Shown here: positions 1-5,159 of the stretch, piece after piece | Position numbering within the stretch: the first letter of the stretch is position 1 | Layout: each line of letters opens with the position of its first letter | Source of the DNA: JBBDRV01 sp040905285 | Lineage (GTDB): Bacteria; Bacteroidota; Rhodothermia; Balneolales; Balneolaceae | Length of the DNA stretch: 6,626 nucleotides | NCBI GenBank assembly: GCA_040905285.1 | Contig: JBBDRV010000127.1 | Coordinates: forward strand, 1 to 6,626 | Direction of reading: 5' to 3' | Translations under genes and position numbers: made by a program | The notes under the pieces: generated by a model | What the model saw: only the letters and a program-made list of their open reading frames with translations | Database searches by the model: none | What the model was told of the DNA's origin: nothing

Positions 1-427
1 CCGTGCCTGAAAGCACGATAGCCACCATGCCGTCTTTAGCATATTCGGCCAATGACCGGAAAAACAGGTCAATGGTTGTGTGCCCGTCATGTCTCGCCGC
101 CGGTTTTGTCAGTTCCACGTGGCCGCCGGTCACCTTCAGGACCTTTTTGGGCGGGATAATGTACACATGATCGGGCTTCATCTTCGTTTTTCCCTTCACC
201 TGCATGACCTTCATAGACGTATGCACCTGCAGCAACTCCGCCAGGCTGCTCGCATGATCAGGCGAGAGGTGAACAACAACAACAAAGGCCATGCCGCAGT
301 GTTCAGGGACGGCGTCAAAAAAATCATTCAGGGCATTCAGTCCTCCGGCCGAGGCGCCGATCCCTACAATCGGGAATTCCCCCTCCTTTACCGACTGCGC
401 TTGCTTGCCTTGTTTTGTTTTTGCCAT
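1..427 (-). CDS. CheB-type methylesterase domain, N-terminus of a probable CheB/CheR/PAS hybrid sensor protein (partial)
   Basis: The visible part is the first 142 residues; the gene continues past the left edge. After a short charged leader (about residues 1-17) comes a CheB methylesterase fold opening with FPIVGIGASAGGL. Ser26 in GASAGG is the expected nucleophile and His53 in VVVVHLSPDH the second member of the triad; the Asp should follow the LSGTG that ends at the window edge. CheB removes methyl groups from glutamates of chemoreceptors. There is no receiver domain in front, and the PDHVYIIPP and IDLFFRSLAE segments are typical of large CheB-CheR-PAS hybrid proteins linked to histidine kinases rather than classical CheB; that assignment is inference, because the CheR part is outside the window. 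The start is well fixed: an in-frame TGA lies at 458-460 and the only start between is ATG at 425-427. No clear ribosome site is visible. It follows a broken GAF-domain gene on the same strand. Confidence 0.85.
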   Translation of the reverse strand, partial: MAKTKQGKQAQSVKEGEFPIVGIGASAGGLNALNDFFDAVPEHCGMAFVVVVHLSPDHASSLAELLQVHTSMKVMQVKGKTKMKPDHVYIIPPKKVLKVTGGHVELTKPAARHDGHTTIDLFFRSLAEYAKDGMVAIVLSGT

Positions 428-457
428 TGTTTTTTGTCTGAATCTACAATCATTCGT

Positions 458-667
458 TCACCGGTGACTTACCCATTCCCAGAATTTCGCGGCTTGAGAA
501 TCGAATCCTCGAAAAGCCAGAAGGCTCTCTTCATGGACCAACTCCATGCTAATGTTTTGCAGGAGTTTGGAATCAGCCAGTTCCTTTTCAATGTTCTCCT
601 GGCTGAGTTGCCATTTCTCTGTCAACTCTTCATTGCTATCGCCAGGTTTGTTCCTTTTAGAGCACAT
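458..667 (-). pseudogene. Remnant of a GAF-domain sensor gene with internal deletion
   Basis: This reads as an ORF of about 69 codons from ATG at 665-667 (an in-frame ATG at 704-706 gives a longer version). A charged helix leads into ELADSKLLQNISMELVHEES, the standard entry to a GAF domain in bacterial sensor kinases. Directly after comes LLAFRGFDSQAAKFWEWV, which in such proteins lies roughly 30-40 residues further on. The intervening part (usually ALYEKI...AVAIM...MQMLYPERG-like) is missing, so there is an in-frame deletion near 521-527. After WEWV the frame ends in SHR and TGA, where an intact protein would continue with a Ser-x-x-Ser-x-Cys-Gly stretch. The rest of the gene is gone and the CheB-type gene begins 30 bases downstream. 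I infer a deleted GAF/PAS sensor, probably once a partner of that neighbour. It could still be transcribed and yield a short peptide, but a folded GAF domain is unlikely. Confidence 0.65.
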
Positions 668-696
668 CTTGATATTTGTTATGAACCTTAACTCTG

Positions 697-725
697 ATTT
701 TATCATATAAACATACAATGAACAA
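697..725 (-). promoter_or_regulatory. Possible promoter for the minus-strand sensor remnant
   Basis: Read on the minus strand, TTGTTC (720-725) and TAAAAT (697-702) are separated by exactly 17 bases, followed by an AT-rich leader to the ATG at 667. The spacing and position favour the 667 start over the ATG at 706, which would lie inside the -10 region. This is pattern matching in an AT-rich gap, so it is weak. A sigma-70 pattern may also not be the right model if the host belongs to Bacteroidota. Confidence 0.25.
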
Positions 726-789
726 TCAGTTTTTCCGAATTAGTCAGAGATCATGGCAGCATTATAAAACGGCCAGTTAGTGAATTCAT

Positions 790-820
790 TTGTAAAAGAA
801 AAGAAGGAGTCGTATTTTTA
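790..820 (+). promoter_or_regulatory. Probable arsR promoter
   Basis: TTG at 790-792 and TATTTTTA at 813-820 are 20 bases apart, which matches the Bacteroidota -33/-7 pattern (TTG, 19-21 bases, TAnnTTTG) except for the last base. The same stretch also reads as TTGTAA, 17 bases, TATTTT in the sigma-70 model. The palindromic ArsR operator begins at the end of the -7 element, where a bound repressor would block polymerase. The AAGGAG at 804-809 is about 45 bases before the ATG and has no start codon after it, so it is not taken as a ribosome site. Confidence 0.5.
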
Positions 821-835
821 TCGTAAAATTACGAT
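820..835 (+). promoter_or_regulatory. Palindromic ArsR operator upstream of arsR
   Basis: ATCGTAAAATTACGAT consists of two perfect 7-base arms (ATCGTAA and TTACGAT) separated by AA. ArsR/SmtB repressors are dimers that bind short AT-rich inverted repeats overlapping their own promoter. This one sits between the -7 element and the arsR start (853), as expected for autoregulation. The palindrome is seen directly; its role as the ArsR site is inferred from position and symmetry. No second copy was noticed before the ACR3 gene. Confidence 0.65.
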
Positions 836-852
836 GATATGAAATAAATGAC

Positions 853-1203
853 ATGAAACCCGACATGAAAAAATCGAGTACAGTAGATCCCTCGGACAAA
901 GCCATTGCGCGATCCGCTGCCATTGCCAAAGCTCTTGGTCATCCGGTAAGAATTATCATTCTGAAGATTCTGGCAGAGAGAGACACCTGCTTTTGCGGGG
1001 ATATCACACAAGTTATACCGCTGGCACAATCGACCGTCTCACAGCACTTGAAAGCTTTAAAAAAAGCCGGATTGATCACCGGAGAGGTTGAAGGGGTCAG
1101 AACATGCTACTGTTTGAACCCGGACGGCATCCAGGACCTGAACAGGTTGCTAAATGATCTGGCCGAAGAATTGTTGAAACCCACGATTAAAAACTGTTGC
1201 TGA
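853..1203 (+). CDS. arsR: ArsR/SmtB-family arsenite-responsive transcriptional repressor
   Basis: This 116-residue protein has the usual length and winged-helix layout of ArsR/SmtB metalloregulators. The entry helix is AKALGHPVRIIILKILAE (26-42), the recognition helix region is AQSTVSQHLKALKKAGLI (58-75), and the beta-wing is EVEGVRTCYCLNP (78-90). Such proteins bind operator DNA as dimers and release it on binding As(III) or Sb(III). Cysteines come in pairs: Cys46-x-Cys48 (DTCFCGD), Cys85-x-Cys87 in the wing, and Cys115-Cys116 at the very C-terminus. The first pair lies near the position of the classical CxC arsenite site; which cysteines bind metal cannot be settled from sequence. ATG at 853 is the first good start downstream of the operator; a second ATG at 865 is possible. 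The metallophosphoesterase gene starts 4 bases after the TGA, so the two are almost certainly co-transcribed. Genomic linkage to ACR3 supports arsenite as the inducer. Confidence 0.93.
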   Translation: MKPDMKKSSTVDPSDKAIARSAAIAKALGHPVRIIILKILAERDTCFCGDITQVIPLAQSTVSQHLKALKKAGLITGEVEGVRTCYCLNPDGIQDLNRLLNDLAEELLKPTIKNCC

Positions 1204-1207
1204 TAGA

Positions 1208-1975
1208 ATGAAAATAGCCCTCTTTAGTGATATTCACGCCAATATTGAAGCACTGAATGAAGTCTTACAAGACATTGATTCCAAAAAACCGGATGCCATC
1301 TACTGTCTTGGGGATCTGGTTGGGTACGCTCCGTTTCCGAACGAAGTGGTCGAAACAATACGGTCTCGCGGAATTCCTGTCATCGCAGGGAATTATGATC
1401 AGGGTGTCGGCCTGGGCAGTGACGATTGCGGTTGCGCTTACAAAACAGAGGAAGACCAGAAGCGGGGAGTAGATTCCATCACCTTCACGAATCAAACGGT
1501 CAGCGCTGAAAACCGATCTTATCTGCGGTCTTTACCAGCCCACTTGAGGATTGAATTCGGGGTCAATGAAAATCCATGGAATATGCTCCTGGTGCATGGC
1601 AGCCCCAGGAAAATCAACGAGTATCTTTTTGAGGACAGAGCCGATAAAAGCATCCTCCGAATGATGGAGAAGGCCGATACGCACCTGATGGCTTTTGGCC
1701 ATACCCATATTCCCTATCATAAAAAAATCAGAGATCAGGCCGGCAACATCCGTCATGCCATCAATATCGGATCCGTAGGGAAACCCAAGGACGGTAATCC
1801 CGATGCCTGTTACGTGATTCTGGAATGGGAAGGAGATCTTGACCTTACTCGTGAAGAGGCACTGGATGTTTCGTTTGTCCGGGTGCCGTACGATGTTGAA
1901 AAAGCTGCCAGGGCTGTTGAAAAGAGTCCTCTTCCCAACCCGTTCGCCGACATGCTGAGAAATGGCGGCCAATAA
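1208..1975 (+). CDS. Calcineurin-like metallophosphoesterase of an ars operon
   Basis: This 255-residue cytoplasmic protein has no signal peptide. It carries the full set of metal-site motifs of the calcineurin-like (YfcE-like) phosphoesterase family: Asp8-x-His10 (FSDIHAN), Gly35-Asp36 (LGDLVGY), Gly61-Asn62-Tyr63-Asp64, His130 (LVHGSP), and Gly164-His165-x-His167 (GHTH). These bind two divalent metals that hydrolyse a phosphoester. The usual GNHD/E histidine is a tyrosine here (GNYD), a variant known in this branch that may change substrate preference. A cysteine pair, Cys74-Gly-Cys76 in DDCGCAY, follows the active-site loop; I recall the same motif in relatives, so it may be a family trait. 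The gene starts 4 bases after arsR and lies before ACR3, which argues for a role in arsenic response, possibly on a phosphate or arsenate ester. The substrate is unknown and a housekeeping phosphodiesterase activity is not excluded. Confidence 0.88.
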   Translation: MKIALFSDIHANIEALNEVLQDIDSKKPDAIYCLGDLVGYAPFPNEVVETIRSRGIPVIAGNYDQGVGLGSDDCGCAYKTEEDQKRGVDSITFTNQTVSAENRSYLRSLPAHLRIEFGVNENPWNMLLVHGSPRKINEYLFEDRADKSILRMMEKADTHLMAFGHTHIPYHKKIRDQAGNIRHAINIGSVGKPKDGNPDACYVILEWEGDLDLTREEALDVSFVRVPYDVEKAARAVEKSPLPNPFADMLRNGGQ

Positions 1976-1984
1976 TTCCTGTAT

Positions 1985-2013
1985 TGAACGCACGACATGT
2001 TATTGAATATAAC
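1985..2013 (+). promoter_or_regulatory. Possible internal promoter before the ACR3 gene
   Basis: TTGAAC (1985-1990) and TATAAC (2008-2013) are 17 bases apart, a good sigma-70-like arrangement. The -10 hexamer is made of the last three bases of the first 24-bp repeat copy and the first three of the second, so it would have been created by the duplication. A separate TTGACA at 2105-2110 lies closer to the ACR3 start but lacks a convincing -10. Whether ACR3 has its own promoter or relies on the arsR transcript cannot be told from sequence. Confidence 0.3.
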
Positions 2014-2034
2014 GCACGACATGTTATTGAATAT
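1987..2034 (+). repeat. Perfect tandem duplication of a 24-bp unit
   Basis: Two adjacent identical copies (1987-2010 and 2011-2034), each beginning AACGCACGACATG and ending TTATTGAATAT. The join creates a 5-base inverted repeat, GTTAT (1999-2003) with ATAAC (2009-2013). The copies begin 11 bases after the metallophosphoesterase stop. Perfect identity suggests a recent event. The unit does not resemble the ArsR operator at 820-835. Confidence 0.9.
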
Positions 2035-2146
2035 AAAAAGATCATTGATTGACTCATTGTCTTGTAAAATATCAATACCCGGACTTCTCTCTTCTCTTGT
2101 GGAATTGACAAAAATCTCTCTTAACACAAATCTTAAACAATAAGCT

Positions 2147-3250
2147 GTGTCTGAATCCAACAAATCCATTGATTTTTTTGAAAAATATCTGACGATCTGG
2201 GTACTTCTCTGTATCGGTGTGGGTATCCTGATAGGATATCTGGCCGGAGATTCCATAGAGGTCCTAAGCGATCTGAATGTCTACAGCGTCAATATTCCCA
2301 TTACCCTTCTGATCTGGGCCATGATTTATCCGATGATGCTGCAGATCGATTTCGCATCCCTGAAAGACATCGGCAGGTCGCCAAAAGGTATTGTCTGGGT
2401 CGTGATCATCAACTGGCTGGTGAAGCCCTTCACCATGGCCTTTTTTGCCTGGCTTTTCTTTTCGCAGCTTTACAGCGCCTGGATCGATCCTACAATGGCA
2501 AACGAATATATAGCCGGGGCCATATTGCTTGGGGCCGCACCCTGTACGGCGATGGTGTTTGTCTGGTCCTACCTTTCGGACGGTGACCCGAACTATACGC
2601 TGGTACAGGTGTCCGTCAATGACTTACTGATCCTGATTCTTTTTATACCCATTGTCGCGTTTCTTCTGGGGATTACGGATATCACCATTCCCTATGAGAC
2701 GCTGGTTAGCTCCATCGTGGCCTTTGTGGTGGCTCCACTGGTTGCAGGTTATGTCACCCACAAGGTGTTGGTTAAAGCCAAAGGATTGAAATGGTATACC
2801 ACTCAATTCCTGCCGATGTTCAAGCCTGTATCCATCTCGGCACTGCTGATCACTCTCGTCCTGCTCTTTGCCTATCAGGGGGAGCGCATACTCGCTGAAC
2901 CGCTTCTGATTCTGCTGATTGCAATCCCCCTGATCATCCAGACCTATTTGATATTCTTTTTGGCCTGGTACGGTGGCAAATGGATCAATCTGAACTATCA
3001 AACCTGTGCACCGGGAGCGATGATCGGAGCCAGCAACTTCTTTGAGCTGGCCGTAGCGGTTGCCATCATGCTGTTCGGGATTCAATCCGGCGCCGCTCTG
3101 GTGACGGTAGTCGGCGTTCTGATCGAAGTTCCGATCATGCTATCGCTGGTCCGGTTTGCGAATAGCCGAAAATTCTCATACGCTGTGAAGCAAGATAATG
3201 CGCCTGAGCCCGACCCTCACAAGTCCGTTGCGGAAACAACGGGTTCTTAA
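2147..3250 (+). CDS. acr3: ACR3-family arsenite efflux permease
   Basis: This 367-residue integral membrane protein of the bile acid/arsenite (BART) superfamily exports arsenite across the inner membrane, driven by the proton or ion gradient. Hydrophobic stretches account for about ten membrane segments, starting with LTIWVLLCIGVGILIGYLAG (15-34). Family marks are NWLVKPFTM (89-97), the conserved cysteine in LGAAPCTAMVFVWS (Cys133), and the conserved glutamate in ASNFFELAVAVAI (Glu300). The cysteine and glutamate correspond to the residues found essential in characterised ACR3 proteins. Length is normal for the family and the polar C-terminal tail (from about 340) is cytosolic. The start is GTG at 2147: an in-frame TAA lies at 2141-2143, no other start lies between, and the next ATG (Met59) would remove the first segments. 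No Shine-Dalgarno sequence is visible. It is the third gene of the arsR cluster, 171 bases after the metallophosphoesterase. Confidence 0.95.
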   Translation: MSESNKSIDFFEKYLTIWVLLCIGVGILIGYLAGDSIEVLSDLNVYSVNIPITLLIWAMIYPMMLQIDFASLKDIGRSPKGIVWVVIINWLVKPFTMAFFAWLFFSQLYSAWIDPTMANEYIAGAILLGAAPCTAMVFVWSYLSDGDPNYTLVQVSVNDLLILILFIPIVAFLLGITDITIPYETLVSSIVAFVVAPLVAGYVTHKVLVKAKGLKWYTTQFLPMFKPVSISALLITLVLLFAYQGERILAEPLLILLIAIPLIIQTYLIFFLAWYGGKWINLNYQTCAPGAMIGASNFFELAVAVAIMLFGIQSGAALVTVVGVLIEVPIMLSLVRFANSRKFSYAVKQDNAPEPDPHKSVAETTGS

Positions 3251-3372
3251 AATTCTTCATGGTCTGCTATCCCGGATAGGAATTTACAATCCGCCTTTTG
3301 CGTTTAATAGTGCAAATTCATTAACAAGATCTCACCATCAACAAGAGAAAGTTTACAGCTCGTATCATTTCT

Positions 3373-3948
3373 TTGGAGGAAGCCTATAAGGTCAGCACGA
3401 AACTGGCTGCAGATATTATGGCATCCGGGGATAGATTTGATATGGTCATTGCAATTGCCCGTGGTGGCTTTCCACCCTCCCGCTTTATCTGTGATTTTCT
3501 CAATATCGAAATACTTTCGTCTGTACAAATCAACCATTATAAAAGCGGAGGAAGGGAAGAAAAAATAGAAGTTATTGATAAAATCGGACGATCAATACAG
3601 AATAGAAACGTGTTATTGATCGATGATGTAAACGACACGGGAGATACATTGAAGCTGGCGCATGATTATCTGAGCAGATTGAACCCGGCGATATTAAAAT
3701 CGGGGGTACTGCATGAAAAGAGTAACACAAGCTTCACTTCTGATTTTAAGGGGAAAATCCAACATGAATGGGAATGGCTGATTTATCAGTGGGCCGCAGC
3801 AGAAGATGTGCACGAATTTTTAATAAAACAGGGAATGCAAAATGCTGATGTCAATACTGCCAGAGATTTTCTTGCGCAAGAATACAACCTGTCTATAGAC
3901 GACCGGTTAATGGAACAGATACTACAAATGAAAGAAAATTATTCCTGA
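3373..3948 (+). CDS. Type I phosphoribosyltransferase (hypoxanthine/purine PRTase-like), start uncertain
   Basis: This is a soluble protein with the type I phosphoribosyltransferase fold. An early VIAIARGGFPPSRFICDFL segment (25-43) is typical of archaeal-type and bacterial purine PRTase-like proteins, and the PRPP-binding loop is VLLIDDVNDTGDTL (80-93). Asp84-Asp85 and Thr89-Gly90-x-Thr92 handle the ribose phosphate. A C-terminal EWEWLIYQWA motif (about 136-145) is also characteristic of this branch. These enzymes move ribose phosphate from PRPP onto a base, usually for purine salvage; the exact base is not readable here. The only conventional start in frame is TTG at 3373. Yet the frame stays open back to TAA at 3322, and INKRKFTARIIS just upstream of the TTG looks like the true N-terminus with ATC (3337-3339) where ATG would be expected. 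The gene runs in the same direction as ACR3, 122 bases after it, and converges on the next gene. Confidence 0.85.
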   Translation: MEEAYKVSTKLAADIMASGDRFDMVIAIARGGFPPSRFICDFLNIEILSSVQINHYKSGGREEKIEVIDKIGRSIQNRNVLLIDDVNDTGDTLKLAHDYLSRLNPAILKSGVLHEKSNTSFTSDFKGKIQHEWEWLIYQWAAAEDVHEFLIKQGMQNADVNTARDFLAQEYNLSIDDRLMEQILQMKENYS

Positions 3949-3992
3949 TCCTCACGGCAATGAATACAGAACTTGTCAAATCAATGATTTAA

Positions 3993-4310
3993 TTACTTGG
4001 GAACAAACGCAATCCATCGTTTTGTTCTTTTATGAAAATCAAAGAGGGCGAAAGTATCTATATCCGGTTTACTTAAAACTAATTCGTGCCAAAGATATAC
4101 GATGCGGCTTTCAATATCATTGGATGGTTTTACTTCATTGTTCTCCCCACAATGGGCGAATAATGTCAGCTTTACATTTTCAGTACTTATGTCAACTTCG
4201 ATGCAATTCTGTTTACCCATGACACGGTTTTTATTGATTTCACTTTTAATCCATTCGAAGTTTTCTTCATGAAATGATTGAGTTTTATCAGCTATTTTAA
4301 TTTTTATCAT
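3993..4310 (-). CDS. Small uncharacterised soluble protein
   Basis: This 105-residue protein has no signal peptide, membrane segment or catalytic motif that I can name. It starts at ATG 4308-4310. It is lysine/glutamate-rich at the N-terminus (MIKIKIADKTQ), then has EWIKSEINKNRVMGKQNC, an alternating hydrophobic strand (IEVDISTENVKLTLFAHC), and a helical region ending in RIVYLWHEL. The order W-I-x3-I-N-x2-R, C-x-x-V-x-I-x-T, a second cysteine, then L-W-x-x-L resembles a family of small hypothetical proteins I recall from diverse bacteria with no known function; this is recollection, not a search. The gene is more AT-rich than its neighbours. It converges on the phosphoribosyltransferase gene (44 bases between stops) and lies 117 bases downstream of the HelD stop on the same strand, so it could be read through from there. 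No opposite-strand frame here looks more protein-like. Confidence 0.6.
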   Translation of the reverse strand: MIKIKIADKTQSFHEENFEWIKSEINKNRVMGKQNCIEVDISTENVKLTLFAHCGENNEVKPSNDIESRIVYLWHELVLSKPDIDTFALFDFHKRTKRWIAFVPK

Positions 4311-4427
4311 CCTGCCTGTTTGATTGTTTTTGACTTTCCTTAAAGGTACGGATTGCTGTTCACAATATGTACTCCGGAGCTTGTATAAGCTGCAACGATT
4401 TGGAACAGACGGACTCAGAATGAATAA
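4311..4427 (-). other. Intergenic gap between HelD and the small gene
   Basis: This 117-base AT-rich gap separates two co-directional genes. It contains a short inverted repeat, AGCTTGTATAAGCT (4378-4391, 5-base arms), next to the palindrome CTCCGGAG (4372-4379). Neither is followed by a clear T-run on the minus strand, so I do not call a terminator. No convincing promoter for the small downstream gene was found. Confidence 0.4.
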
Positions 4428-5126
4428 TTAATCCAATAATGCACTCATTTCACCACTGTAAGTGATCGTCAACTCATGCATGGCACGGGTGCAGGCGATG
4501 TAAAGCATGCTTCGATCTACTTCCGTTACGTAGTTTTCTTGTGTGACCTGGGGAACGATCACCTGATCAAATTCGAGACCTTTGGCAAGATGGGCACTGG
4601 TGATGAGTACCCCGGCACTGAGGGTTTCACTTCCAGGAGTTACAAGGTTGGCAGACTCTCCCGCCTTTTCAATGTATTTATGCAGTGACCCTGCCTGTTT
4701 CTGTGTCTTGCAAAGAATCCCCAGAGTGCTTTTCTCCGACCTGTTGAACTCGCCGATCATTTCCGTGATCGCTCTTTTTTCGTCACCGGCTTTATCAAAA
4801 GAGATAATTTCCGGCTCCCCGCCATGCCGTTCAACAGGTTCTACTTCTGTATGAGGTGAGATTCGTTGAGAAAATCTTGTGATTTCCCAGGTGGACCGGT
4901 AACTCTTGACCAGCGTGACATCTTCAGCGTCCGGGAATATATCTTTGATATCCTGAGAGGTAGTCGAGCTGTAGGGGTTCACATTCTGATTGGCATCTCC
5001 CAGGATGGTCTTGTTGCATGGAAACAATCTGGAGAGCACCGCATACTGCGCTGCTGTATAGTCCTGCATTTCATCCACAATGATATGTTTTACCTTGCTG
5101 AACGTTTCAATTCCTTCCAGTTTCAT
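4428..5126 (-). CDS. helD: HelD-type helicase/ATPase, C-terminal part after an in-frame stop
   Basis: This is the C-terminal third of the HelD gene, cut off from the rest by the TAA at 5160-5162. It is open from just after that stop (YADLFPLIYLK, 5127-5159) and has its first ATG at 5124-5126 (MKLEG). It carries the remaining superfamily 1 motifs: Walker B as IIVDEMQD (residues 15-22), motif III as TILGDANQNVNP (40-51), a VKSYRST motif (73-79), motif V in ITSAHLAKGLEFDQVIV, and motif VI as YIACTRAMHELTITYSG. Without the Walker A half it cannot hydrolyse ATP alone. No ribosome site precedes the ATG, so independent expression is doubtful; stop-codon read-through or complementation between halves is conceivable but unproven. 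Sequence quality is high right up to the natural stop at 4428-4430, as expected for a recent nonsense change or a sequencing error. Confidence 0.8.
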   Translation of the reverse strand: MKLEGIETFSKVKHIIVDEMQDYTAAQYAVLSRLFPCNKTILGDANQNVNPYSSTTSQDIKDIFPDAEDVTLVKSYRSTWEITRFSQRISPHTEVEPVERHGGEPEIISFDKAGDEKRAITEMIGEFNRSEKSTLGILCKTQKQAGSLHKYIEKAGESANLVTPGSETLSAGVLITSAHLAKGLEFDQVIVPQVTQENYVTEVDRSMLYIACTRAMHELTITYSGEMSALLD

Positions 5127-5159
5127 TTTAAGATAGATGAGCGGAAACAGATCGGCATA

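Noticed and set aside
80..691. A 203-codon plus-strand ORF
   Set aside because: It is antisense to the CheB-type gene and the GAF remnant, whose minus-strand translations match known domains; the plus product has no recognisable motif.
763..786. AAAACGGCCAGTTAGTGAATTC-like stretch resembling a cloning-vector priming site next to EcoRI
   Set aside because: It lacks bases of the vector sequence and has extra ones, and the surroundings are native-looking; similarity is by chance.
803..809. GAAGGAG-like Shine-Dalgarno motif
   Set aside because: It is about 45 bases before the arsR ATG and no start codon lies at a suitable distance; it falls inside the promoter spacer.
1532..1993. A 153-codon minus-strand ORF
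   Set aside because: It is the antisense shadow of the metallophosphoesterase gene, which carries all catalytic motifs.
2624..3085. A 153-codon minus-strand ORF rich in Gln and Asp
   Set aside because: It is the antisense of ACR3 membrane segments; hydrophobic codons read backwards give such polar sequences.
3267..3279. Hairpin CTATCCCGGATAG after ACR3 as a terminator
   Set aside because: The stem is only five usable base pairs and no T-run follows.
3978..3990. Inverted repeat AAATCAATGATTT between the converging genes as a bidirectional terminator
   Set aside because: Only one base separates the arms and the stem is pure A/T-rich; too weak to call.
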